Origin: an uncultured Lachnospiraceae bacterium
Lineage (GTDB): Bacteria; Bacillota; Clostridia; Lachnospirales; Lachnospiraceae
Direction: 5' to 3'
Assembly (NCBI GenBank): GCA_934432885.1
Contig: CAKRYY010000047.1
Location: 1 to 15,838, forward strand
DNA length: 15,838 nt
Below are positions 1 to 7,318 of the stretch, piece by piece. Under the pieces are notes generated by a model, which was given only the letters and a program-made list of their open reading frames with translations, was not told where the DNA came from and did no database searches. The translations under genes were made by a program, and so were the position numbers. The first letter of the stretch is position 1. Each line of letters starts with the position of its first letter.

Positions 1-302
1 GTTTGCGAGTCTAACTGCCAGACGCACAAGGCAGCATAAAGCAGACAAATGAGCGCGAAGCGCGTGTTTGCGAGTCTGAAATACCAAGCGCACAAGGTGG
101 CATAAAGCAGACAAATGAGCGCGAAGCGCGTGTTTGCGAGTCTAACTGCCAGACGCACAAGGTGGCATAAAGCAGACAAATGAGCGCGAAGCGCGTGTTT
201 GCGAGTCTAACTGCCAGACGCACAGGGCAGCATAAAGCAGACAAATGAGCGCGAAGCGCGTGTTTGCGAGTCTGAACTGCCAAGCGCACAAGGCAGCATA
301 AA
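1..302. repeat. Tandem array of 65-66 bp GC-rich units (4 full plus 1 partial)
   Basis: Units begin with GTTTGCGAGTCT at 1, 66, 132, 197 and 262, giving periods of 65, 66, 65 and 65. The fifth copy stops after about 41 nt, at the A-rich ribosome binding region of the next gene. Each full unit ends in GCGCGAAGCGCGT, where GCGC-GAA-GCGC is an inverted repeat. A second possible stem is CTGCC...GGCAG around a 10-nt loop. Copies differ only at a few positions, for example GGCAG versus GGTGG and TCTAACTGCC versus TCTGAAATACC. The window begins at a unit start, so the array may extend further upstream. The units abut with no unique spacers, so this is not a CRISPR. No promoter is recognisable in it. 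Function is unknown. Confidence 0.95.
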
Positions 303-322
303 AGGATAAAAGGAGATACCCG

Positions 323-616
323 GTGAAGCATTATATTATTATAAAGTACAAAGAAACGGTAACAAAGGCGGACAAAGAACGGCTGCTTGGTGAAATCAAA
401 GAATTGTTTGGACAGACACTGCAGATTTCCGGCGTAAATGGAGTCAATGTATATCCATGCTGTATCGACAGGGAAAACCGGTACGATGTCATGATTGAAA
501 TGGATATGGAGAAGGAAGCGCTTTCCGCATACGATGAAAGCAAATGGCATAAGCTCTGGAAACAGAACTATGCAGAATATCTGGAGAAAAAGACAATCTT
601 TGACCATGAAGGATAA
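323..616 (+). CDS. Dabb-like (stress-responsive alpha/beta barrel) small protein
   Basis: This 97-residue protein starts at GTG, with AGGAG at 311-315 seven bases upstream. The fold pattern suggests a ferredoxin-like alpha/beta barrel: an initial beta strand (HYIIIKYK), a helix (KADKERLLGEIKELFG), strands around GVNGVNVYPCCIDRENRYDVMIEMDM, then a Trp-rich helix (SKWHKLWKQNYAEYLEKK) and a terminal IFDHEG. This matches the small Dabb domain family (about 95-100 aa), whose members are usually dimeric and of uncertain function. No catalytic residues can be assigned. It overlaps the downstream MATE gene by 11 nt, which implies translational coupling. The tandem repeat array lies immediately upstream and no promoter is visible between them. 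The family call is from pattern recognition; the biological role is unknown. Confidence 0.85.
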   Translation: MKHYIIIKYKETVTKADKERLLGEIKELFGQTLQISGVNGVNVYPCCIDRENRYDVMIEMDMEKEALSAYDESKWHKLWKQNYAEYLEKKTIFDHEG

Positions 617-1955
617 AAAAAGAGACCTTACGCGCGGAAATGTAGTCGGCACGATGCTGTTGTTTGCCGGACCGATGATTCTGGGCAATATGCTGCAGCA
701 GTTTTATAACATTGCAGATTCCCTGATTGTAGGCAGGGCGCTGGGAGCGGATGCGCTTGCAGCGGTAGGCAGTGCATATACGCTGATGACATTTCTGACT
801 TCCATTCTGATTGGCCTGTGCATGGGAAGCGGCGCGCTCTTTTCTTATTATTTTGGAAAAGGCGACCGGGAAAGCTTATGCGCGTGCATGGATACTGCAT
901 TTGTCTGGATTGGAGGAATCGCGATTGTTTTGCAGGCTTTTGTTCTGATTCTGGCAAAGCCGATTCTTGTACTTTTACATACGCCGTCTTCTTTGATGGA
1001 GATGATGCGGGAATATACCGTTCTTGTTTTCTGGGGAATCTTTTTTATATTTCTGTACAACTATTTTGCATATCTGCTGCGGGCAGTTGGCAACTCTGTA
1101 GTACCTCTTTACTTTCTGGGAATTTCAGCGGTTATGAATATCGGACTGGATATTTTGTTTGTGATGACCTTTTCCTTAGGCATTGGTGGAGCGGCGCTTG
1201 CAACGGTGCTTTCACAGGCAGCTGCGGGAATTGGTATTGCCGTCTATACGATTTTTCGGGAGCCGGATTTGCGGCTGTTTCAGATGGGAAGAGGCGCTTT
1301 GCGCACCCAAACCCGCAGGGTACTCAGATTTTCCTTTGCGGCATCCCTGCAGCAGTCAGTTATGAATTTTGGGATTTTAATGGTGCAGGGGCTGGTAAAC
1401 AGCTTTGGACCTTCGGTAATGGCAGCCTTTGCGGCGGGTGTGAAGATTGATACTTTCGCTTACATGCCCGCGCAGGAATTCGGTAATGCGTTCTCGTTGT
1501 TTATTTCCCAGAATTTTGGCGCTGAAAAATGGGAGCGTATCAAAAAGGGTACAAAGGGGGCAATAGGCGTTTCCGTTGTAGGATGTCTTATCATTTCCCT
1601 TTTTGTCTGGATATTTGCAAAAGAGCTGATTGGCGTATTCGTTTCAGATGGAGTTCCCGATATGATAAGAATCGGCACGGAATATCTGCGGATAGAGGGT
1701 GCTTTTTACTGTGGAATCGGCATATTATTTCTGCTGTATGGATATTGCAGGGGAATTAACCGTCCGGAGCTGGCGCTTTTGCTGACGATTATTTCTCTGG
1801 GAACAAGAGTTTTGCTTGCCTATATGACGGCAGGGATTTCAGAAATTGGTGTTCGCGGTATCTGGGCAGCGATTCCGATAGGCTGGCTGCTTGCGGATAC
1901 GGCGGGCGTTATCATTCTTTATGGAAAAAGCATGTTCAAAAGAAAGGCGCACTGA
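606..1955 (+). CDS. MATE family efflux transporter
   Basis: The product is a polytopic membrane exporter of 449 residues, the usual MATE length, with about 12 hydrophobic segments. It is expected to export cationic compounds using a Na+ or H+ gradient. The N-terminal hallmark is at residues 28-55: NMLQQFYNIADSLIVGRALG followed by ADALAAVG. A second half of similar organisation begins near residue 230, as expected from the internal duplication in MATE proteins. I chose ATG 606 because it opens the conserved MKDKKRDLTRGNV start. An in-frame extension back to 495 would overlap most of the upstream gene and lacks family resemblance. The start lies inside the preceding gene (11-nt overlap) with only a distant GGAG at 583, so coupled translation is likely. 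The substrate cannot be predicted. Confidence 0.95.
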   Translation: MKDKKRDLTRGNVVGTMLLFAGPMILGNMLQQFYNIADSLIVGRALGADALAAVGSAYTLMTFLTSILIGLCMGSGALFSYYFGKGDRESLCACMDTAFVWIGGIAIVLQAFVLILAKPILVLLHTPSSLMEMMREYTVLVFWGIFFIFLYNYFAYLLRAVGNSVVPLYFLGISAVMNIGLDILFVMTFSLGIGGAALATVLSQAAAGIGIAVYTIFREPDLRLFQMGRGALRTQTRRVLRFSFAASLQQSVMNFGILMVQGLVNSFGPSVMAAFAAGVKIDTFAYMPAQEFGNAFSLFISQNFGAEKWERIKKGTKGAIGVSVVGCLIISLFVWIFAKELIGVFVSDGVPDMIRIGTEYLRIEGAFYCGIGILFLLYGYCRGINRPELALLLTIISLGTRVLLAYMTAGISEIGVRGIWAAIPIGWLLADTAGVIILYGKSMFKRKAH

Positions 1956-1990
1956 ATGGTAATAATGACAACTAAAAAAGGAGAGATTGC

Positions 1991-2872
1991 ATGAAACAAC
2001 AACTTAAGGGAGCGAAACTGTCAAATTTTCTACTGCTTGCACTGGCAGGTCTGATAAATGCCTTTGGCGTAACGGTTTTTTTGGCACCGGTCAACCTGCT
2101 TGACAGCGGAATATCAGGTACATCAATGATGCTTGGACAGATAACGCCGGATCCGTTTACACTGTCCTTCTTTCTGGTGCTGCTCAACATTCCTCTGTTT
2201 TTGTTCGGCTTGAAAAAACAGGGCCTTTTGTTTACGGTATATTCTGTATATGCAGTCTGCTTTTATTCATTTGGTGCATATCTGATTAACAATGTTCTGC
2301 CATTGGATGTGACGGTAAGCTCTCCCTTTGCAGGAACAGACCTGCTTTTATGCAGTGTATTCGGCGGGCTGATTTCAGGAATTGGAAGCGGTCTTACCAT
2401 CCGCTTTGGCGGCGCAATCGATGGCATCGAGGTTATGGCAGTTATCTTTGCCAAGAAAATAGGAATCACGGTAGGCACCTTTGTCATGGGCTATAACCTG
2501 CTTTTATATATTGTAATCGGCTTTATTGGAAATAGCTGGATGCTGCCGATGTATTCCATTATTACATATTATATTGCACTGAAAACAATCGACTTTATTG
2601 TAGAAGGCTTTGACCGCGCAAAGGCGGCAACGATTATCACAGACCATGCGAAGGATGTATGTGCAGCTCTTTCAGAAACCTTTGGAACGGGCATTACCGT
2701 TATGGATGCCAAGGGTTATTACTCTGATTCGGAAAAATCAGTAATTTATCTTGTACTGAACCGTTTTCAGATTGGAAAGCTGCGCAGCACGGTAAAGGAG
2801 CAGGATGCAAAGGCATTTATTTCCATCACGGAGGTTGCCGATGTATTCAGCACCAATACGCATGAGGCATAA
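1991..2872 (+). CDS. YitT family membrane protein (DUF161 + DUF2179)
   Basis: The product has 293 residues. AAGGAG at 1978-1983 lies 7 nt before ATG 1991. Residues about 10-205 hold five or six hydrophobic helices with the YitT-type features AGLINAFGVTVFLAPVNLLDSGISGTS and RFGGAIDGIEVMA. Residues about 208-288 form the soluble C-terminal DUF2179 domain (GFDRAKAATIITDHAKDVCAAL ... TDxYYSDSEKSVIYLVLNRFQ ... ISITEVADVF), which resembles a small ligand-binding alpha/beta module. Length and domain order are normal for the family. It follows the MATE gene after 35 nt with no terminator, so the two are probably co-transcribed. The molecular function of YitT proteins is not established, and I assign no substrate. 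Confidence 0.93.
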   Translation: MKQQLKGAKLSNFLLLALAGLINAFGVTVFLAPVNLLDSGISGTSMMLGQITPDPFTLSFFLVLLNIPLFLFGLKKQGLLFTVYSVYAVCFYSFGAYLINNVLPLDVTVSSPFAGTDLLLCSVFGGLISGIGSGLTIRFGGAIDGIEVMAVIFAKKIGITVGTFVMGYNLLLYIVIGFIGNSWMLPMYSIITYYIALKTIDFIVEGFDRAKAATIITDHAKDVCAALSETFGTGITVMDAKGYYSDSEKSVIYLVLNRFQIGKLRSTVKEQDAKAFISITEVADVFSTNTHEA

Positions 2873-2884
2873 GGAGGAAACGTG

Positions 2885-3386
2885 ATGACCTGGCGGGAGA
2901 TACAGGAAAATGCAAGAAAAAATTTAGGACCGCACTGCAAGAGCTGCCCGGAATGTAATGGCAGGGCGTGCGGCAGCACAATGCCCGGCCCGGGCGCAAA
3001 GGGCGTTGGCGATACGGCGGTGCGCAATTACGAAAAATGGAAAGAAATCCGTATCAATATGGATACCATTACGGAGAATACACCGGTAGATATTTCTTGC
3101 GAGCTGTTTGGCAGAAAATTTTCCGCTCCCTTTTTTGCAGGACCGGTGGGAGCAGTCAAACTGCATTACAGTGATCTGTATGACGACCAGAGCTATAATA
3201 CGGTGCTGGTATCGGCCTGTGCAGAGGCTGGAATCGCAGCCTTTACCGGGGATGGTGTTGACCCGGATGTGGTAAAGGGCGCGTTTGCAATGGCGATGGA
3301 TGTAGATGCTGCGGGACGCAATGGAGATGTGCGGCGTTCATAGCCTGCAGGAGATTACAGGAGAACTTATCTGGCAGAAGAAATAG
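2885..3386 (+). pseudogene. Decayed alpha-hydroxy-acid oxidizing protein (FMN-dependent, LldD-like)
   Basis: The reading frame opens at ATG 2885, 7 nt after AAGGAGG (2871-2877), and starts like the roughly 340-aa Clostridia FMN-dependent alpha-hydroxy-acid oxidases. Visible features are a Cys-rich N-terminus (C18, C21, C24, C29 in CKSCPECNGRAC), then GSTMPGPGAKG, FFAGPVGAVKLHYSD and AEAGIAAFTGDGVDPDVV. The sequence then jumps to GAFAMAMDVDAAG, skipping roughly 35-40 residues. It jumps again to the far C-terminus, skipping roughly 150 or more residues, and that tail lies in the next frame: MEMCGVHSLQEITGELIWQKK from 3321 to the TAG at 3384-3386. The first frame stops at 3341-3343. The barrel segments carrying the catalytic His and most FMN contacts are gone, so an active enzyme is very unlikely. 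Deletion sizes are estimated from memory of family length. Confidence 0.88.
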
Positions 3387-3403
3387 GAAATCAAAACAGA
3401 AAA

Positions 3404-3447
3404 GAGTTTAGTTCCTTTTATATAGGATAGGAACTAAGCTCTTTTTT
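3404..3447 (+). terminator. Rho-independent terminator after the Dabb-MATE-YitT-oxidase cluster
   Basis: The left arm GAGTTTAGTTCC (3404-3415) pairs with GGAACTAAGCTC (3430-3441), with one T/G mismatch-type position, around a 14-nt loop. A run of six T follows at 3442-3447. It lies 18 nt after the last stop of the decayed oxidase gene, so it closes that transcription unit. Confidence 0.88.
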
Positions 3448-3477
3448 ATGCAATAGGAAATTCCTATTGCATAAAAA
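3443..3477. repeat. 35-nt near-perfect palindrome
   Basis: TTTTTATGCAATAGGAA, a single central A, and TTCCTATTGCATAAAAA form 17-bp arms around one base at 3460. The left arm shares its T run with the U-tract of the preceding terminator. A-rather than T-residues follow it on either strand, so it is not itself a standard terminator. A perfect IR of this length could be a protein operator, a recombination or IS-target site, or a cruciform or DNA-uptake-like element; none can be proved here. Confidence 0.85.
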
Positions 3478-3480
3478 GCA

Positions 3481-3560
3481 TAAATGCGCAGCTCGCGGAG
3501 GTGAATTTTGCCTTACAGGCACCGCTCGCGCGCAAAGAGTTTGCAAGCAAACTCTTTTTT
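3481..3560. repeat. Structured GC-rich intergenic element ending in a terminator-like hairpin
   Basis: This stretch can fold into nested stems: CGCG (3494-3497) with CGCG (3527-3530), GGTG (3500-3503) with CACC (3520-3523), and GCC with GGC around TTACA. A perfect hairpin then follows: AGAGTTTGC (3536-3544), AA, GCAAACTCT (3547-3555), followed by T to 3560. Its GC-rich, hairpin-dense make-up is unlike the flanking AT-rich DNA and resembles a dispersed intergenic repeat. The hairpin core recurs at 9962-9983. A weak 21-codon frame (TTG 3508 to TGA 3573, behind GGAGGTG) exists but has no other support. Confidence 0.6.
3536..3560 (+). terminator. Possible rho-independent terminator upstream of pstS
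   Basis: A 9-bp perfect stem (AGAGTTTGC/GCAAACTCT) with a two-base centre is followed by an unbroken T run to 3560, the classic intrinsic terminator form. It would insulate pstS from upstream read-through. It is also the end of the structured element at 3481-3560. Confidence 0.7.
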
Positions 3561-3606
3561 ATTATGCCGCTGAAACTTGGATTGACCTTGCACGCTTTAC
3601 ATAGAA

Positions 3607-3657
3607 TTAACGTATCTTAAAGTAACGTTTACATTTTCTTTACTGCTGCATGATAGT
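3607..3657 (+). promoter_or_regulatory. Pho-box-like direct repeats and probable pst promoter
   Basis: Four TTAACA-like hexamers lie at 10-11 bp spacing: TTAACG (3607), TTAAAG (3617), TTTACA (3628) and TTTACT (3639). This fits the tandem, one-helical-turn-spaced sites bound by PhoP/PhoB-type regulators in Firmicutes, where the consensus repeat is TT(A/T)ACA. TTTACA 3628-3633 followed 18 nt later by GATAGT (3652-3657) is a plausible weak promoter of the activator-dependent kind. It stands 88 nt upstream of pstS, at the head of a phosphate-uptake operon. Spacing and sequence are seen; regulator identity is inferred. Confidence 0.65.
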
Positions 3658-3744
3658 ACGGTTTTGGGGAAAAGGATAAGATAAACCTGTACAAAAGGAA
3701 AAGAAAAAAATCTGTGGTAACAGAAAATCTTTGGAGGAGAAACT

Positions 3745-4680
3745 ATGAAAAATGCAAGTATGAAGTTTATTACAACAGCGGTATCCGCAGCAATTATTGC
3801 AGCAATGGCAATGGGATGCGGACAGACACAGGAGACAACGGCAGCATTAAATGAGCCGACACCTGCAGAAACAGACATAAAGGAAACGCAGGCTGCAGAT
3901 ACATCCGCACCGGAAGAGAGCGCAGCACAGGAAACAGCAGACTTAAGCGGCAGCGTAAGCATGGCAGGCAGTACCTCAATGGAGAAACTTGCGAATGCAG
4001 CAGCAGAGGCTTTTATGGAAAAATATCCGGGCGTATCAGTAACAGCAGAGTTTACTGGTTCAGGCGCAGGTATTGAGTCCGTTCTGGCAGGAAGCGTAGA
4101 CATCGGAAATTCTTCCAGAAGCTTAAAGGATGAAGAAAAGAGCGCAGGCGCAGTAGAGAATATTGTGGCAATCGATGGTATCGCAGTTGTCAGCGACCCT
4201 GCAAATACAGTAGATGATTTGACCAAGGATCAGCTCATTGCTATCTACAAAGGAGAAACAAAGAACTGGAAAGAGCTTGGCGGAGCAGATCAGGCAATCG
4301 TAGTTGTCGGCAGAGAGGCAGGCTCTGGTACAAGAGGAGCATTTGAAGAACTGCTTGGCATTGAGGATGCATGCAAATATGCAAATGAACTGGACAGCAC
4401 AGGCGCAGTTATGGCAAAGGTAGCTTCCACACCTGGCGCAATCGGTTATGTTTCCTTAGATGTTGTAGATGATACTGTAAAATCCATGAAGCTGGAAGGC
4501 GTAGAAGCAACCGAAGCAAACATCAAAGCAGGCGATTACTTCTTAAGCAGACCTTTCGTAATGGCAACAAAGGGAGAGATTTCCGAGCAGACAGAGGCAA
4601 CACAGGAATTCCTTAACTGGATGAAATCTGAAGAAGGAAAAGAAGTTATCAAAGGTGTCGGACTGATTACAGTAGACTAA
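3745..4680 (+). CDS. pstS: PstS phosphate-binding lipoprotein
   Basis: This is the extracellular phosphate receptor of the PstSCAB ABC importer, 311 residues. It starts at ATG 3745 with GGAGGAG at 3733-3739. Residues 1-24 form a lipoprotein signal with lipobox AMG-C25, so the mature protein is tethered to the outer face of the membrane by Cys25. A low-complexity Thr/Glu/Ala linker (about 26-66) precedes the PBP-like domain. Phosphate-contact loops typical of PstS are visible: AGSTSM (74-79), IGNSSR (120-125) and REAGSGTRGAF (190-200), the last being the most diagnostic. The C-terminal motif SEEGKEVIKGVGLI is also normal. It is the first gene of a five-gene operon behind a Pho-box-like promoter, and pstC begins 18 nt later. 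Confidence 0.97.
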   Translation: MKNASMKFITTAVSAAIIAAMAMGCGQTQETTAALNEPTPAETDIKETQAADTSAPEESAAQETADLSGSVSMAGSTSMEKLANAAAEAFMEKYPGVSVTAEFTGSGAGIESVLAGSVDIGNSSRSLKDEEKSAGAVENIVAIDGIAVVSDPANTVDDLTKDQLIAIYKGETKNWKELGGADQAIVVVGREAGSGTRGAFEELLGIEDACKYANELDSTGAVMAKVASTPGAIGYVSLDVVDDTVKSMKLEGVEATEANIKAGDYFLSRPFVMATKGEISEQTEATQEFLNWMKSEEGKEVIKGVGLITVD

Positions 4681-4698
4681 TCAAAACAGATAAAACGG

Positions 4699-5637
4699 AT
4701 GGATGATATGGAAAAGAAAACAATAGGTTCTATCAAAGGAACATTTCATAATAAATCCGTCATGGAAAGAACAGCGCAGTACGTCGTTACCGTCTGCGCG
4801 TTCTTTGCAGTGCTGGCGGTTGCATCAATTACAATCTATATGATTATCAGCGGCGTGCCGGCACTCGGAAAGGTTGGCATCTTAAAGTTGATGTTTGGGC
4901 ATGAATGGAAACCTGCGGCGCAGGAGCCGAGCTTTGGTATTTTATATGTTATCTTGACATCAATAGTAGGAACGGCACTTGCCATTCTTCTGGGTGTTCC
5001 GATTGGCGTTTTGACAGCTATTTTCCTTGCGGAAGCAGCACCAAAAAAACTGGCGGGAATTGTAAAACCGGCGGTAGAGCTTCTGGCGGGTATTCCGTCA
5101 GTTATTTACGGACTGCTTGGTCTGATGATTCTAAATCCAGTTATGTATAAGCTGGAGCAGTACATATTCCGGGATTCGCAGACGCATCAGTTTACCGGTG
5201 GAGCAAACCTCATTTCTGCGGTGCTGGTACTGGCGGTCATGATTTTACCTACGGTAATCAACATCAGTGAATCTGCAATACGTTCTGTGAATCCGCAGTT
5301 GAAATCGGCATCCTATGCAGTCGGAGCCTCCCACATCCAGACGATTTTCCGGGTAATTTTGCCGGCGGCAAGGTCGGGAATCATCACAGCGGTTATCCTG
5401 GGCGTAGGCAGGGCGATTGGAGAGGCAATGGCAATCAGCCTTGTGTCCGGCAGCTCCGTTAATTTCCCTCTGCCGTTCAACTCCGTCCGCTTCCTGACAA
5501 CGGCGATTGTCAGTGAGATGGGATATGCGTCCGGTCTGCACAGACAGGTACTCTTTACGATTGGACTTGTACTCTTTGCCTTTATTATGCTGGTAAATAC
5601 TTCTCTGACAAAATTGCTGAAAAAGGAGGAGGACTAG
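4699..5637 (+). CDS. pstC: PstC phosphate ABC transporter permease
   Basis: The product is an inner-membrane permease of 312 residues with about six hydrophobic helices: TM1 near 29-52, then segments near 82-110, 125-147, 172-190, 226-250 and 284-305. The MetI-like transmembrane domain carries the EAA cytoplasmic loop at about 207-240 (AVGASHIQTIFRVILPAARS ... GVGRAIGEAMA), which contacts the PstB ATPase. An extracytoplasmic loop near 150-170 is longer than the others. The start is uncertain. ATG 4699 lacks a good Shine-Dalgarno sequence and ATG 4708 (MEKKTIG) is equally possible, so translation is probably coupled to pstS, which ends 18 nt upstream. It pairs with PstA to form the channel. 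Confidence 0.96.
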   Translation: MDDMEKKTIGSIKGTFHNKSVMERTAQYVVTVCAFFAVLAVASITIYMIISGVPALGKVGILKLMFGHEWKPAAQEPSFGILYVILTSIVGTALAILLGVPIGVLTAIFLAEAAPKKLAGIVKPAVELLAGIPSVIYGLLGLMILNPVMYKLEQYIFRDSQTHQFTGGANLISAVLVLAVMILPTVINISESAIRSVNPQLKSASYAVGASHIQTIFRVILPAARSGIITAVILGVGRAIGEAMAISLVSGSSVNFPLPFNSVRFLTTAIVSEMGYASGLHRQVLFTIGLVLFAFIMLVNTSLTKLLKKEED

Positions 5638-5638
5638 A

Positions 5639-6517
5639 ATGCAGACCCTGAAACAAAAAAGAAGGCGGCTGCGGGAACATATCGTTTATTTCCTGATTTA
5701 CGCGGCTGCATTTATTTCCGTATTTCTGCTGGTTGGAATCATTGCTTATGTATTTTTAAGGGGAGTACGTTGTATAAACTGGAGCTTTTTGACAACAGTG
5801 CCGAGTGCCAGAAAGGGAACTGTCGGCATTGCCGGAAATATTGTCAATACGCTCTACGTGGTTGTGCTGACACTGCTGATTGCAACACCCATCGGAATCG
5901 GTGCGGCAATTTACCTGAATGAGTATGCAAAGCCTGGAAAAATTGTCCGGCTGATTGAGCTTACGACAGAAATTCTATCCGGAATTCCATCCATTATCTT
6001 TGGATTGTTTGGAATGGTATTTTTTGGAATGACGCTTGGCTTTGGATATTCCATTCTGACCGGCTCGCTGACGCTTTCCATTATGATTCTGCCGCTCATT
6101 ACGAGAAATACGCAGGAAGCGCTTAAAACCGTGCCAGAGAGCTACCGAAGCGGTGCACTTGGAATCGGAGCGACCAAGTGGTACATGATTCGTACAATTC
6201 TTCTGCCATCTGCGATGCCGGGAATCATTACCGGCGTTATTCTGGCAATCGGGCGTATCGTAGGCGAATCGGCAGCGCTTTTATTTACGGCTGGCAGCGG
6301 CTATCTTCTGCCCAAAGCGGCAACGGGACTTGGCGGCTGGCTTCACAAGATTTTGGAATCGGGAGGAACCCTGACCATCCAGCTTTACCTGAGCATGTCA
6401 AAGGCACAGTATGATACGGCATTTGGAATTGCGGTGGTGCTGCTGATTATCGTACTTCTCATCAATTTCTTGACAAAGTATCTGGCAGGCAGACTGGATG
6501 TACATAACAGGGAGTAG
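5639..6517 (+). CDS. pstA: PstA phosphate ABC transporter permease
   Basis: This 292-residue permease is the partner of PstC. It starts at ATG 5639, one base after the pstC stop, with AGGAGG 9 nt upstream inside the end of pstC. It has a basic N-terminus (KQKRRRLREH), about six hydrophobic segments and a MetI-like domain. The EAA loop lies at about 173-210 (ALGIGATKWYMIRTILLPSA ... ILAIGRIVGESAAL). The TTEILSGIPSIIFGLFGMVFFG stretch (109-130) is typical of PstA. Length is normal. It forms the membrane pore with PstC and is driven by PstB, whose gene begins 6 nt downstream. Confidence 0.96.
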   Translation: MQTLKQKRRRLREHIVYFLIYAAAFISVFLLVGIIAYVFLRGVRCINWSFLTTVPSARKGTVGIAGNIVNTLYVVVLTLLIATPIGIGAAIYLNEYAKPGKIVRLIELTTEILSGIPSIIFGLFGMVFFGMTLGFGYSILTGSLTLSIMILPLITRNTQEALKTVPESYRSGALGIGATKWYMIRTILLPSAMPGIITGVILAIGRIVGESAALLFTAGSGYLLPKAATGLGGWLHKILESGGTLTIQLYLSMSKAQYDTAFGIAVVLLIIVLLINFLTKYLAGRLDVHNRE

Positions 6518-6523
6518 AAACTT

Positions 6524-7303
6524 ATGGCGATAAGAGGAACCGGAATGGAAAAAATAAAAATAGACACAAAGAACTTAAATCTCCATTATGGGGAAAATCA
6601 TGCGCTGAAAAATATTTCCATGAGCATAAGAGAAAATGCAGTTACTGCATTTATCGGACCCAGCGGCTGTGGAAAGTCCACGTTCCTGCGCTGCATCAAC
6701 CGGATGAACGATTTGATTGATAATGTGAGAATCGACGGTACGATTGCATTGGATGGAGAAAATATTTATGATGCGGGCGTAGATACGACCCTGCTTCGTA
6801 AGAAGGTGGGAATGGTGTTCCAGCAGCCCAATCCTTTCCCGATGAGCATTTACGACAATATTGCGTATGGACCGAGGATACATGGAATCAAAAATAAGGC
6901 AAAGCTCGATGAAATCGTGGAGAGAAGTCTTCGCGGGGCGGCTATTTTTGATGAAGTAAAGGACCGCCTGAAAAAATCGGCGCTGGGACTTTCCGGCGGA
7001 CAGCAGCAGAGACTCTGCATTGCGAGAGCGCTGGCGGTAGAGCCGGAGGTACTTCTTATGGATGAGCCGACCTCTGCCTTAGACCCGATTTCAACACTTA
7101 AAATAGAAGAGTTGATGGAACAGCTTAAAAAAGAATATACAGTAATCGTTGTAACGCACAATATGCAGCAGGCGGCGCGAGTATCAGATTACACCGCATT
7201 TTTCCTTGTTGGCGAGGTAGTGGAGTTTGCTTCTACGGACGACATTTTCACCAGACCTAGGGATAAACGGACAGAAGATTATATTACAGGACGTTTCGGT
7301 TGA
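6524..7303 (+). CDS. pstB: PstB phosphate ABC transporter ATPase
   Basis: This cytoplasmic ATPase powers phosphate import. With the ATG at 6524 it has 259 residues. Walker A is GPSGCGKST (45-53), the Q-loop is [14 protein letters not shown] (99-112), the signature is LSGGQQQR (156-163), Walker B is [12 protein letters not shown] (176-187) and the switch His is H212 in VTHNMQQAA. The Q-loop PNPFPMSI sequence is characteristic of PstB. Two starts are plausible: ATG 6524 with AGGGAG 9 nt upstream, or ATG 6545 ([13 protein letters not shown], 252 aa) with AGAGGA 6 nt upstream. The second fits the common family start. phoU follows after 15 nt. Confidence 0.97.
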   Translation: MAIRGTGMEKIKIDTKNLNLHYGENHALKNISMSIRENAVTAFIGPSGCGKSTFLRCINRMNDLIDNVRIDGTIALDGENIYDAGVDTTLLRKKVGMVFQQPNPFPMSIYDNIAYGPRIHGIKNKAKLDEIVERSLRGAAIFDEVKDRLKKSALGLSGGQQQRLCIARALAVEPEVLLMDEPTSALDPISTLKIEELMEQLKKEYTVIVVTHNMQQAARVSDYTAFFLVGEVVEFASTDDIFTRPRDKRTEDYITGRFG

Positions 7304-7318
7304 CGGAGGAGGAAAAGG

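Noticed and set aside
1..302. CRISPR array
   Set aside because: The 65-bp units abut with no unique spacers, and no cas genes are present.
11..688. Minus-strand 225-codon open frame through the repeat array and the Dabb gene
   Set aside because: It is produced by the stop-poor tandem repeat, changes frame between copies because the period is not a multiple of three, and overlaps a well-supported plus-strand gene.
3508..3573. 21-codon frame with TTG start behind GGAGGTG
   Set aside because: It lies inside a structured element and reads through the terminator hairpin, and there is no evidence of selection for coding.
3597..4226. Minus-strand open frame opposite pstS
   Set aside because: It is antisense to a complete pstS with a signal peptide, motifs and ribosome binding site, and shows no family features of its own.
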